The notes under the pieces were generated by a model. The model saw only the letters and a program-made list of their open reading frames with translations, did not search any database and was not told the DNA's origin. A program made the translations under genes and the position numbers. 64,000 nt of DNA from Lentimicrobium sp. (GTDB lineage: Bacteria; Bacteroidota; Bacteroidia; Bacteroidales; Lentimicrobiaceae): positions 1 to 64,000 of the forward strand of contig JANJXJ010000150.1 in NCBI GenBank assembly GCA_024709105.1. The letters run 5' to 3'. Shown in pieces: positions 19,502 through 28,406 of the stretch (its first letter is position 1; every line of letters starts with the position of its first letter).

Positions 19502-22030
19502 ATGAAAATTAAATATTTGACTGGTGTCAGAAAACAACTGTTTTTCGTTTTAACATTTGTGTTACCGCTAGCCTTGTCTGCTCAGCAGTATTTTGTTCCA
19601 CCCAGGGTCGGATGGTGGAAATTTGACGATGCCAATGATTTGCAAAAAGCCGAAGCCGGATACGGAATTGATCTGAACCTTGTTGGCTTGAATTCTTTTG
19701 CAGAGGGGCCGCAAGCAGGAAATGGAGCCGTTCTGATTGGCCCGGACAGTCATTTTAAGATGCAACATCAAATTGCTGCCAATGGTGGAGGCACCAATGT
19801 TAATGAGTACACCCTGCTATTTGACTTCAAAATCCCGTCGAACGGAGTATGGTATACATTTTTCCAAACAGATCTTTATAATTCAAACGATGGCGAATTT
19901 TTTATAAATCCATCCGGAAACATGGGTGTAGCCGCCATTGGTTACAGTAATTACCAGATCAAACCAGGAGAGTGGTATCGCCTGGTTATTTCAGTAAAAA
20001 ACGGCAGTCAATTTTTATATTACCTTGACGGTCAGCTTATAATGAATGGAATTGTTCAACCCATTGATGATCGGTTCTCCCTTGAAAACGTTTTATTGGT
20101 TTTTGCCGATAATGATGGCGAAGACTCTGAGATATACTGTTCAGAACTGTCAGTCTGGGATCAGGCCCTTTCCGCTGAACAGGCATCACAATTAGGCGGT
20201 TTTGGTCACAACACCGGCCCATATGTGATGACCAGAATTCCATACCTGCAGGCTCAGGGCTCAAATACCATGTCTATTTGCTGGCACGATATTGCAGCAT
20301 CAGGCACGATAGTACAATATGGCATCGACTCCTCTTTAAATCTTGTTACTTCCGGTTCAAATGAATTGATAAGTGAACCCTACCGCTGGCATACCGTCAA
20401 ATTAACAGACCTTCAGCCAGATACCCGCTATTTTTATAAGGTTCAAAGCGGAGGCGACGAATCTGCAATTTATTCTTTCAAAACATTACCCGACTCTGCC
20501 TTCACCGGAAAACTTCGCTTCCTTCTTCTGAGCGATACACACTCATCAGATACAACCATGGCTGGAAAAGTATTGAGGGCGGCTAAAGAAAAAATTACTG
20601 AATTGTATGGTTCAGATATTGAGAATCACCTGAATGGTATTTTTCACTCCGGCGATATTGTGATGAGTGGTGATATTCCCTGGCAATATACCAAGCAATT
20701 TTTTAAGCCTTTATCAGCGTTGTCAACCAGAGTTCCGTCCATAGTTGTTGCCGGCAATCATGAAATTGAAAGTCCTTACTTTTATAAGTACCTCAAACTT
20801 GACGATCTCTCGGCATTTCCTCAAACACATGCATTGCATGAAAAGGTATGGTTTCTTAAAACGGGAAATTCCGTTTTTATTGGCTTAAATACCAATATCA
20901 TTGACTCTTATGGTGCGGCACAGGCTAATTGGCTCAATTCGAAACTTAACCAAATTGAAAACGATTCCACAGTTGACTTTGTTTTTCTGTTTTTTCACCA
21001 TCCGCCATTTTCCGAATTATGGATTCATGGAGGTACTGAATACGTTGTTAATGCCCTATTTCCTGTTATAAAGAAATACACAAAAGTGCAGCAAGTACAT
21101 TATGGACATACCCATGGGTTTGAAAGAGGAACAATCACATCTGGAGATACCGGTACCGATTTCAGGATCATTTGCGGTGGCGGAGGTGGCGGACTCAATG
21201 ATCCATGGCAGGAAGGCGAAAACAAGGATTTTAATGAAATTCACAAAACCTTCAATCACTATTTCTTTCAGATTCTTGAAATAGACATTGAAAATCACTC
21301 CTTCCAAAACTCAATGTACAGCCTGGGAAACAATAATGATCCAAGGAATTCAGAACTTTTGGATACCTGGTACAAATCAATAAATCAAATTGGCCCTCAA
21401 ACTCCCGGATTGGTAAACTTTGAAATAACTGACGATTACATTCAGTTTAATACCACTGATTTTTCAGGTCCCGACTCGCTCATGTCTGTTAACTTTCAGA
21501 TAATTGAAAGTTTGCCCGAATTAAATGTCATAATTGATTCAACGTTACACTGGACCAACATTTATAATGTAGACAAAAATTTCAAACCCGTTGATGTGAA
21601 TCATGGAATCAATTTACTGCAAAGCAGAATTTCGTCTTCCCGGCTTGCTGTTGACAAGAAATACCAATTCAGAGTGCGCTACCGCGATCATAATCTTATC
21701 TGGAGCGAATGGTCAGCTGCATCAGGATTTTCTATAATGGGAACTAATGAAACCGATGGTAAGCCAATGGGATACTTTCTTGAGCAAAACGCTCCGAATC
21801 CCTTTAAAAATCATACCAGATTCGTTTATAAAATACCTGAAAAGTGCGAAGTAGTCTTTCGGATCTATGATAAAAATCAAAGGCTTATCAGTGAAAGCAA
21901 TGAGGGCATGAAGGATATAGGAACACACACATTTGAATTCAATGCCGAAAACCTTAACAGCGATGTTTATATTTATGAATTAAATGCAAACAAAATCGCA
22001 GTTTCGAAAAAAATGATTTTAATTAAGTAA
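19502..22030 (+). CDS. Secreted LamG-metallophosphoesterase with T9SS sorting domain
   Basis: Predicted extracellular phosphatase or phosphodiesterase of 842 residues. Signal peptide about 1-27. One LamG module (about 35-232) has the same GWWKFDD opening as the neighbour. A fibronectin-III/purple-acid-phosphatase N-terminal-like domain lies at about 240-328. The calcineurin-like catalytic domain (about 337-600) has metal-ligand motifs DTH (D345, H347), GD (D385), GNHE (N419, H420), the FFHHPP histidines (499/500) and GHTH (536, 538). A beta-rich region and a T9SS domain ending KKMILIK (about 755-842) follow. The DxH form of the first motif is the general dimetal phosphoesterase type, not the purple-acid DxG form. 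Substrate unknown; a phosphorylated glycan or nucleotide is possible. Confidence 0.93.
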   Translation: MKIKYLTGVRKQLFFVLTFVLPLALSAQQYFVPPRVGWWKFDDANDLQKAEAGYGIDLNLVGLNSFAEGPQAGNGAVLIGPDSHFKMQHQIAANGGGTNVNEYTLLFDFKIPSNGVWYTFFQTDLYNSNDGEFFINPSGNMGVAAIGYSNYQIKPGEWYRLVISVKNGSQFLYYLDGQLIMNGIVQPIDDRFSLENVLLVFADNDGEDSEIYCSELSVWDQALSAEQASQLGGFGHNTGPYVMTRIPYLQAQGSNTMSICWHDIAASGTIVQYGIDSSLNLVTSGSNELISEPYRWHTVKLTDLQPDTRYFYKVQSGGDESAIYSFKTLPDSAFTGKLRFLLLSDTHSSDTTMAGKVLRAAKEKITELYGSDIENHLNGIFHSGDIVMSGDIPWQYTKQFFKPLSALSTRVPSIVVAGNHEIESPYFYKYLKLDDLSAFPQTHALHEKVWFLKTGNSVFIGLNTNIIDSYGAAQANWLNSKLNQIENDSTVDFVFLFFHHPPFSELWIHGGTEYVVNALFPVIKKYTKVQQVHYGHTHGFERGTITSGDTGTDFRIICGGGGGGLNDPWQEGENKDFNEIHKTFNHYFFQILEIDIENHSFQNSMYSLGNNNDPRNSELLDTWYKSINQIGPQTPGLVNFEITDDYIQFNTTDFSGPDSLMSVNFQIIESLPELNVIIDSTLHWTNIYNVDKNFKPVDVNHGINLLQSRISSSRLAVDKKYQFRVRYRDHNLIWSEWSAASGFSIMGTNETDGKPMGYFLEQNAPNPFKNHTRFVYKIPEKCEVVFRIYDKNQRLISESNEGMKDIGTHTFEFNAENLNSDVYIYELNANKIAVSKKMILIK

Positions 22031-22049
22031 AACCCTGGAGATTTAAATT

Positions 22050-22787
22050 ATGAAAATCATTACAGTTCTTCTGCTTGTAATTTCATTTCTGTTTCTCCGG
22101 AATCAGGAAATAAGTGCCCAGAGTGCTTTAAGTGATTATGAAAAAATGATCAACGAAAGAAACAAAGTTGACTGGCCTTACCTGAACTGCTATCGTGAAG
22201 ATAACAAAAAGCTTGGATTGCCCGAACCCGGCGAAAAAAGAGTTGTTTTTATCGGCAATTCCATTACTGAAGGATGGAAATACTTACGTCCGGATTATTT
22301 CGCAAATAAATCTTACATATGCCGGGGCATCAGCGGCCAAACCACCCCTCAGATGCTGATCAGGTTCAGGCCTGATGTTATTGCCTTAAAACCAGAAGTA
22401 GTAATTATTCTTGCCGGTATTAATGATATTGCCGGTAACACAGGCCCGGCTACTCTTGAAATGATACAGGACAACATCACATCCATGGCCGAACTTGCAA
22501 AATTTAATGATATACAGGTGATTTTATGCTCGTTACTGCCAGCGTTTGATTTCCCCTGGAATCCAGGCGTTTTTCCAGCTGAAAAAATAATTTCACTTAA
22601 CCAGTGGATAAAAAATTACTCTGAAACCAATGGCTTTGTATATCTTGATTTCTACTCATCTATGGTGGATGAAAAAAAGGGACTTAAAACAGAATTGTCG
22701 GAAGATGGCGTTCATCCAAACGAAGCCGGATATGATCTGATGGAGCAACTGGCTGAAATTGCAATTATCAGGCTACTTAATCAGTGA
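22050..22787 (+). CDS. Secreted SGNH/GDSL hydrolase (probable carbohydrate esterase)
   Basis: Predicted periplasmic or surface esterase of 245 residues with a signal peptide (about 1-23). All four SGNH blocks are present: GNSIT (block I, nucleophile Ser near 71), GISGQ (block II), AGINDIAG (block III, Asn) and DGVHPNEAGYD (block V, Asp and His). The family removes acyl groups, often acetyl, from glycans. It starts 19 bases after the phosphoesterase stop with a CCTGGAGA ribosome site, so the two are co-transcribed. With the esterase at 23980 it points to an acylated substrate. Exact substrate cannot be read from sequence. Confidence 0.92.
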   Translation: MKIITVLLLVISFLFLRNQEISAQSALSDYEKMINERNKVDWPYLNCYREDNKKLGLPEPGEKRVVFIGNSITEGWKYLRPDYFANKSYICRGISGQTTPQMLIRFRPDVIALKPEVVIILAGINDIAGNTGPATLEMIQDNITSMAELAKFNDIQVILCSLLPAFDFPWNPGVFPAEKIISLNQWIKNYSETNGFVYLDFYSSMVDEKKGLKTELSEDGVHPNEAGYDLMEQLAEIAIIRLLNQ

Positions 22788-22828
22788 ACCATGTTACCAA
22801 TTCAGCTGAAATTAATAATCGCATACCA

Positions 22829-23932
22829 ATGAGTAAAGAAGATAAAAAAATGAACCGGATCACTTCAATAGATGCATTGAGGGGATTTGATATGCTGATT
22901 ATTATTTTTTTAGATCACTTTTTTAAAGCATTAAACGTTGGCATTGGGTCGCCCTTTACAAAATCTTTGGCCAATCAATTTGATCATCCTGAGTGGTTTG
23001 GTTCAACATTTTACGATATTGTAATGCCTCTGTTCCTTTTCATTGTGGGAGCGGCCATTCCTTTTGCATTAACAAAACGAAAACAGCAACACAATAGTTT
23101 ATCTTCAATTTACATAAAGCTGATAAAACGCTTTCTGATTCTTTTTGTGCTTGGATGGATAGTTCAGGGAAATTTACTTGAATTGAATGCTGATACTTTC
23201 AGTGTTTTCAGCAATACTTTGCAAGCTATTGCTGTAGGTTACATTTTTTCAGGCATTGCCTTCATTCATTTTAAACTCCATACACGCATAATTCTTTTCG
23301 GTGTCAGCTTACTTCTTTATTATTTTCTTCTTACTATTCCTGATGTTCCGGGAGTTGGAAATGCTGTTTTGCTGCCCGAAAGCAGTTTTGCATGGTATCT
23401 GGATCAAATAGTCTTGGGCGATTTTCAGGATGGAACCCAATATACCTGGATTTTAAGTGGACTTGGTTTTTTTGCAACAACCTTGTCAGGGGTTTTTGCA
23501 GGCGAATTAATCATATCAGGTCTGCACAGACAAAAAATAGCATTGTACCTCTTTTTAATTGGTATAGCAAGTGTTTCAGCTGGTGTACTGCTTGGGAACT
23601 GGCATCCGATTATAAAAAAGCTCTGGACAAGCACATTCGTTCTTTCATCATCTGGTATCAGTTATATATTGTTATCCATATTTTACTGGATTATTGATGT
23701 AAAAGGAATCTCAAAATGGGCCTTCCCCCTTAAAGTCATAGGGATGAATGCCATTGCAGCCTATGTGCTTTCGCATGTTTTCAATTTTCATCTGATTGCT
23801 GAAATGGTGCTGTTTGGCCTGAAGCAATTCACAGGCAACTTTTATTACCTTTTGCTTACCATTGGCGGTTTCAGCATTCTTTACCTTATCCTCTGGTATT
23901 TGTACAAAAACAAAACTTTTATTAAAGTGTAG
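22829..23932 (+). CDS. HGSNAT-like / DUF5009 membrane acyltransferase
   Basis: Polytopic inner-membrane protein of about 367 residues with roughly ten hydrophobic segments. The N-terminal signature ITSIDALRGFDMLIIIFLDH is that of the heparan-alpha-glucosaminide N-acetyltransferase-like (DUF5009) family, which moves acetyl groups from cytoplasmic acetyl-CoA to sugars on the far side of the membrane. The frame is open from a GTG at 22784 that overlaps the SGNH stop. I chose the ATG at 22829; the ATG at 22850 is also possible. Members often sit in Bacteroidota glycan loci. Its actual substrate is unproven; the presence of both de-acylating and acylating activities in one locus is notable. Confidence 0.85.
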   Translation: MSKEDKKMNRITSIDALRGFDMLIIIFLDHFFKALNVGIGSPFTKSLANQFDHPEWFGSTFYDIVMPLFLFIVGAAIPFALTKRKQQHNSLSSIYIKLIKRFLILFVLGWIVQGNLLELNADTFSVFSNTLQAIAVGYIFSGIAFIHFKLHTRIILFGVSLLLYYFLLTIPDVPGVGNAVLLPESSFAWYLDQIVLGDFQDGTQYTWILSGLGFFATTLSGVFAGELIISGLHRQKIALYLFLIGIASVSAGVLLGNWHPIIKKLWTSTFVLSSSGISYILLSIFYWIIDVKGISKWAFPLKVIGMNAIAAYVLSHVFNFHLIAEMVLFGLKQFTGNFYYLLLTIGGFSILYLILWYLYKNKTFIKV

Positions 23933-23979
23933 CTCTTAACAGCTGTTACATTGGTTCTGATCAACCAAATAAACTCAAT

Positions 23980-24831
23980 ATGAAAAAAATCCTTCTAATC
24001 CTTACGGCAATCACAATAATGGGCTCCCTGAATGCCCAGGAGGAAATAAAATTATATAAAGAGGGCCCATACATAAGCAGCGGAATTACTCAAAAAGAGA
24101 TCAATTATGACAACTCCTGGGTTACGAATGTTACCGAAGCGCGTATGTTTGCATATATTGTACCCGAAGATAAAGCTTCCGGAACAGCTGTTTTGATTTG
24201 CCCCGGAGGTGGCTATGGCGGGTTAGCTGTGGCACACGAAGGAGCTCAGGTTGCTGAATGGTTAAATACCCTCGGTGTTTCGGCTTTCGTTCTTTATTAT
24301 CGTATGCCAAATCATCATTCAGAAATTCCGCTTGCCGACGCTCAGACTGCAATACAATTTATACGTGAAAATGCTGCAAAATGGCATATTGATAAAAACA
24401 AAATCGGTATTGCCGGTTTTTCAGCAGGAGGACATCTGGCTTCTACAGCAGGAACTCATTATATCGAAACTAATCGCCCTGATTTCATGATTCTAATTTA
24501 TCCGGTAATTACCATGACCGGAGATGGTACCTGTCAAAATCTCCTGGGTATTACCCCTTCCGATGATCAACTCTTACGTTTCTCAAATCAACTTCATGTA
24601 ACTGCACAAACTCCTGCGACTTTCATTCTGGCCGCTTCAGATGATGATGTTGTTTCTGTTGAACATAGTTTATTATTCCATAAAGCTTTGCAGGATAATA
24701 ATGTCCCTTCCGAATTTCATAATTTTGAAAAAGGCGGACATGGCTTTGGGATGCGAAAACAAGGTCTGGAGATTGACAACTGGACAGAATTGTTAACAAA
24801 ATGGTTGCAATCAGGTGGATTCATAAAATAA
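23980..24831 (+). CDS. Secreted alpha/beta-hydrolase, BD-FAE/acetylxylan-esterase-like
   Basis: Exported esterase of 283 residues with a signal peptide (about 1-19). The oxyanion element is CPGGGYGG (near 71), the nucleophile elbow is GFSAGGH (Ser near 147), and the acid and His lie in ASDDDVV and GGHGFG. This matches the BD-FAE group, which removes acetyl or feruloyl groups from plant-type polysaccharides. It begins 47 bases after the acyltransferase and is the last gene of the locus; a palindrome AAACACGTGTTT overlaps its stop codon. Without a glycoside hydrolase nearby the polysaccharide target stays open. Confidence 0.92.
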   Translation: MKKILLILTAITIMGSLNAQEEIKLYKEGPYISSGITQKEINYDNSWVTNVTEARMFAYIVPEDKASGTAVLICPGGGYGGLAVAHEGAQVAEWLNTLGVSAFVLYYRMPNHHSEIPLADAQTAIQFIRENAAKWHIDKNKIGIAGFSAGGHLASTAGTHYIETNRPDFMILIYPVITMTGDGTCQNLLGITPSDDQLLRFSNQLHVTAQTPATFILAASDDDVVSVEHSLLFHKALQDNNVPSEFHNFEKGGHGFGMRKQGLEIDNWTELLTKWLQSGGFIK

Positions 24832-25307
24832 AACACGTGTTTATTTCAATTTCCATTTGAGGCTGGCTTTAAGGGCTTATTTATGTTATTTATTCAGTAA
24901 AAAATAGCCGTTCAGAATATGGATACATAATTTAAGTAACTAATGATTAATAATTACTGAGCATAATCTGCTCAATAAAACTGTTTTAAACAGTTAAGGA
25001 TAATCTTCATAAGGACAATCATCAAATCAATCCCGAACTACAATTTTTATCTCTGTAAATTCAAAATCCTGTTATCAATAACCCTATTCCCGCATTGTCA
25101 GTTCAGTCAGCAGTTGTAGGTTCAAAAAACACCCGGTCTCTTAAAAAAGGTAACCTTTGTTGAAAAAACGGTGTTTGCATTTTTTAGCCATCCTCTTTTG
25201 CATGATACTTTTATTTAAGTTGATCTGGTTGAATAACAAATCAAGAGTATTTATGTCCTAGCCAAAGATTCCCAATTTTTTGTACCTTCGCAGTCACATT
25301 TTCAGAT
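24832..25307. other. Intergenic region between the SusCD locus and ftsX
   Basis: About 475 AT-rich bases without an open frame. The AAACACGTGTTT palindrome (24831-24842) sits at the left edge. Near the right edge TACCTTCG (25283-25290) resembles the TAnnTTTG box with one mismatch, 17 bases before the ftsX ATG, and is a plausible ftsX promoter. Nothing else is visible. Confidence 0.45.
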
Positions 25308-26183
25308 ATGTCGCGCAACGAAGACAAAATAAGCAAAAGGCGCCTGCAAACCTCCACCGCCACTACCATCATCAGCATTTCGCTGGTGTTGTTTATGCTC
25401 GGACTACTTGGGCTCATCGTGCTTCATGCTCAAAAATTATCAGATTATGTCAAGGAAAACATCGGTTTTTCTGTTATCATCAAGGAAGATGTTAAAGAAC
25501 CCGGTATTATTGAATTCCAGAAAAAACTTGACATTGAGCCGTTTGTAAAATCAACCGAATACATTACCCGCGAAAGGGCAGCCAAAGAACTAACCGAAGA
25601 ACTTGGCGAAGATTTTGTAGGCTTTCTGGGTTATAATCCTTTGCTTGCTTCCATTGACATCAGGCTTAAAGCCGACTATGCAAACAACGACAGTCTGGCC
25701 ATGCTCGAAAAAAAGTTGCTAGCAAAACCGGTGGTAAAAGAAGTGTTTTATCACAAATCATTGGTGGAACTTGTAAATCAGAACATCAGGCGAATCAGCC
25801 TCGTTATCCTGGCATTTACCGCAGTTCTGCTTTTGATTTCTATAGCCTTAATTAACAACACCATCCGTCTTAGTGTATACAGCAAACGTTTCATTATCCG
25901 AAGCATGCAACTGGTTGGGGCAACTCAGGCATTTATCAGAAAACCCTTCCTGCTCAAAAGTTTGCTGCATGGGTTGATAAGCGCTGTAATTGCTATTTTG
26001 TTGCTTGGAGTTGTACTCTATTTTTCTCGTCAGGCACTTCCCGAACTCGTTGATCTGCAGGATATTGATATGATTCTTTCACTCTTTGGTATAGTAACTG
26101 CGCTCGGACTTATCATTACCGGACTTTCAACCCTTTTTGCCGTAAGGAAGTTCCTGAGAATAAGCCACGACAGGCTATATTAG
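25308..26183 (+). CDS. ftsX: Cell-division ABC transporter permease FtsX
   Basis: Inner-membrane subunit of the FtsEX complex, which couples division-site assembly to peptidoglycan hydrolase activation. The 291-residue product has the standard plan: membrane segment about 22-43, an extracytoplasmic domain about 45-165, then three membrane segments (about 168-190, 220-245, 260-285). The SMQLVGATQAFIRKPFLLK stretch after the second segment is the FtsX hallmark. FtsE is not in the window. It is followed by DUF3098, uppP and truB, an order often seen in Bacteroidota. The start has no strong ribosome site. Confidence 0.95.
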   Translation: MSRNEDKISKRRLQTSTATTIISISLVLFMLGLLGLIVLHAQKLSDYVKENIGFSVIIKEDVKEPGIIEFQKKLDIEPFVKSTEYITRERAAKELTEELGEDFVGFLGYNPLLASIDIRLKADYANNDSLAMLEKKLLAKPVVKEVFYHKSLVELVNQNIRRISLVILAFTAVLLLISIALINNTIRLSVYSKRFIIRSMQLVGATQAFIRKPFLLKSLLHGLISAVIAILLLGVVLYFSRQALPELVDLQDIDMILSLFGIVTALGLIITGLSTLFAVRKFLRISHDRLY

Positions 26184-26264
26184 AAAATTGCTTGTTGCTG
26201 CACCAAAAACCCTGTTTCTTCGTTTATAACAAAGCTATTAAAAATCAACTCAAAAAACTGAGCC

Positions 26265-26546
26265 ATGAATCTTAAAAAAAGTGCCAAATCCCCTGAAAAA
26301 AAACCTGTTGCCATTGGTGACAAAGAACTTCAGTTTGCTTTTGGTAAGGAAAACTATCGCATAATGTTGATTGGTCTGGCCGTTTTAGCCTTAGGGTTTA
26401 TTCTTATGGTTGGCGGAGGCTCAAAAGATCCTTACGTATTTAACGACGGGATGTTCAATTTTCAGCGCCTCACCCTGGCTCCATTACTTATTCTTGCCGG
26501 ATATGTAATTGAGATTTATGCCATTATGAAAAAACCCAACGATTAA
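26265..26546 (+). CDS. DUF3098 small membrane protein
   Basis: A 93-residue protein with two hydrophobic segments (about 39-55 and 70-88) and a charged N-terminal tail. The GLAVLALGFILMVGGGSKDP stretch is characteristic of DUF3098, a Bacteroidota family of unknown function found between ftsX and uppP. It lies 3 bases upstream of uppP and is surely co-transcribed, so a role in envelope biogenesis is plausible but unproven. Confidence 0.88.
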   Translation: MNLKKSAKSPEKKPVAIGDKELQFAFGKENYRIMLIGLAVLALGFILMVGGGSKDPYVFNDGMFNFQRLTLAPLLILAGYVIEIYAIMKKPND

Positions 26547-26549
26547 TCC

Positions 26550-27329
26550 ATGAGCATCATCGAGGCAATAATTATTGCCATAGTCGAAGGAATAACTGAA
26601 TTTCTTCCCGTTTCTTCCACCGGTCATATGATTATTACCCAGGAGTTGCTTGGGATGGAGATTGATGATTTTGTCAAGGCATTTACGGTTAATATTCAGT
26701 TCGGGGCAATCCTGTCGGTAGTTGTGCTTTATTGGAAACGATTCTTCCAGACACTTCATTTTTATTACAAATTGTTTGTGGCTTTTATTCCGGCTGCTGT
26801 CATAGGTTTTCTGGCTGGTGATTTTATCGACAGTATGCTCGAAAATGTAGCTGTTGTAGCTGTAATGTTGGTTCTTGGAGGTGTAGTATTGTTGTTTGTG
26901 GATAAATGGTTCAATAAACCTGCCGCCGACCAGACCATAACTTACCCAACAGCCTTTAAAATAGGGCTTTTTCAGTGCATTGCCATGATTCCGGGCGTAT
27001 CCCGCTCTGCCGCTACCATAATTGGAGGAATGACACAAAAACTCGACAGAAAAACTGCCGCTGAGTTCTCGTTTTTTCTGGCTGTACCCACCATGTTTGC
27101 TGCAGCCGGATATAAACTACTGCAAAACTACCAAACCATTACAGCCGACAATATTGATATTCTAATCATTGGCAATGTTGTTGCATTTGTAGTTGCTATG
27201 ATAGCCATAAAAACCTTTATCAGTTTTCTCACAAAGTACGGATTTAAGGTATTTGGATATTACCGCATTCTGGTAGGCTTAGCCATTTTAATAATGCTGG
27301 CCCTTGGTTACGATCTAAACGTTGCCTGA
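26550..27329 (+). CDS. uppP: Undecaprenyl-diphosphatase UppP (BacA)
   Basis: Inner-membrane phosphatase that converts undecaprenyl pyrophosphate to undecaprenyl phosphate, recycling the lipid carrier for peptidoglycan and other envelope glycans. The 259-residue product holds both family motifs: [15 protein letters not shown] near residue 14 and [10 protein letters not shown] near residue 149, plus about eight membrane segments. Overexpression gives bacitracin tolerance in related systems. It overlaps truB by one base (TGATG), which indicates translational coupling. Confidence 0.97.
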   Translation: MSIIEAIIIAIVEGITEFLPVSSTGHMIITQELLGMEIDDFVKAFTVNIQFGAILSVVVLYWKRFFQTLHFYYKLFVAFIPAAVIGFLAGDFIDSMLENVAVVAVMLVLGGVVLLFVDKWFNKPAADQTITYPTAFKIGLFQCIAMIPGVSRSAATIIGGMTQKLDRKTAAEFSFFLAVPTMFAAAGYKLLQNYQTITADNIDILIIGNVVAFVVAMIAIKTFISFLTKYGFKVFGYYRILVGLAILIMLALGYDLNVA

Positions 27330-28036
27330 TGGATTTCCGGTTCGAAGAAGGTGAAGTCCTGCTTATCAATAAGCCATTAAATTGGTCTTCATTTGATGTA
27401 ATTAACCGCTTTCGTTACTTTCTGCGCAAACAGTGCGGAATTCAGAAAATAAAGGTAGGTCATGCCGGGACCCTCGATCCACTGGCCGATGGCCTGCTGA
27501 TAGTATGTACCGGAAAATTCACCAAACGCATTGAAGAATTTCAGGGACAGGAAAAGGAATATACCGGCACATTCAAACTGGGCGCTACTACACCATCTTT
27601 TGACCTGGAACATGACGTGGATCATACCTATGAAACTGCCCATATTACACCCGGGATGATTCAACAGGCGGCTGAAAGCCTTACCGGCGAAATCATGCAG
27701 TTACCACCGGTATTTTCGGCAATAAAAATAGGTGGAAAAAGAGCTTACAAATTTGCCCGCAAAGACAAAGATCCTGAATTATCTCCTCGTCCGGTGCACA
27801 TACGCGAATTTAAAATTACACGTATTGAAATGCCGGAGGTTGATTTTCGCATCAGTTGCAGCAAAGGCACCTACATTCGTTCAATTGCCCGCGATTTTGG
27901 CACATCGCTGCAAAGCGGGGCTCACCTTGCTTCGCTCAGGCGCACACGCATCGGAGAGTTTTTACTCAGCAATGCCTGGGAACTCGAAGACCTCATGGAG
28001 AAAATAAGACAGGAAAGTAATCAGGATACCATTTAA
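27329..28036 (+). CDS. truB: tRNA pseudouridine-55 synthase TruB
   Basis: Modifies U55 in the T loop of tRNAs. The 235-residue protein has the catalytic motif GHAGTLDPLADGLL with its Asp near residue 50, and the later TruB blocks QLPPVFSAIKIGGKRAYKFAR and CSKGTYIRSIARDFG. Length is typical for the short bacterial form, and it lacks a clear C-terminal PUA domain. Its start codon overlaps the uppP stop. Confidence 0.97.
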   Translation: MDFRFEEGEVLLINKPLNWSSFDVINRFRYFLRKQCGIQKIKVGHAGTLDPLADGLLIVCTGKFTKRIEEFQGQEKEYTGTFKLGATTPSFDLEHDVDHTYETAHITPGMIQQAAESLTGEIMQLPPVFSAIKIGGKRAYKFARKDKDPELSPRPVHIREFKITRIEMPEVDFRISCSKGTYIRSIARDFGTSLQSGAHLASLRRTRIGEFLLSNAWELEDLMEKIRQESNQDTI

Positions 28037-28054
28037 ACCTGTGAAACAGAAACC

Positions 28055-28384
28055 ATGATTAATGAAACCACTCTTTTGCCGGTCTTTAGAAAAATTGACA
28101 ACGCCAGCCGTGAGAACCTGCGCAAACACTTTTATAAACTCGCTGTCCGTTACGCCAATACCCGCGCTGAATGGAACTTTATGACCGTGGAAGAAAAAGC
28201 AGAAGAAGATGCTGCCAGATCCCGGCTTCACAATGCATTGATAGACAGCCTGAATATACTTGCCCGTCAAATGGAAAAAGATGGCGAAGACACTTCCTGG
28301 AGATCAATTATGGGCAACAATCGTAAAATAATCGGAGATTTTGCCTGCTATGTGGCTGCCTGGCTGGGAATACGACAGCGGTAG
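28055..28384 (+). CDS. Small conserved-looking protein of unknown function
   Basis: I do not recognise a family. The 109-residue product has no signal peptide or membrane segment. It is rich in charged residues and predicted helix (KIDNASRENLRKHF, MTVEEKAEEDAARSRLH, MEKDGEDTSWRSIMG). A cytoplasmic helical protein is likely. It starts 18 bases after truB in the same direction, so it is probably the last gene of the ftsX-truB transcript, and it converges on lspA. Confidence 0.65.
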   Translation: MINETTLLPVFRKIDNASRENLRKHFYKLAVRYANTRAEWNFMTVEEKAEEDAARSRLHNALIDSLNILARQMEKDGEDTSWRSIMGNNRKIIGDFACYVAAWLGIRQR

Positions 28385-28406
28385 TTTATCTCTAATCCCG
28401 AAGTTC

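Noticed and set aside
19502-22030. Phosphoesterase considered as a purple acid phosphatase
   Set aside because: The first metal motif is DTH and not DxG, and the purple-acid GDxxY tyrosine is absent, although the N-terminal Fn3-like domain resembles that family.
24831-24842. Palindrome AAACACGTGTTT at the end of the esterase gene considered as a binding site
   Set aside because: It overlaps the stop codon, is only 12 bp and occurs in AT-rich sequence; I cannot separate it from a chance palindrome or weak terminator stem.
26484-27038. Minus-strand open frame of about 184 codons
   Set aside because: Antisense to DUF3098 and uppP, whose motifs are intact; the product has no recognisable domain.
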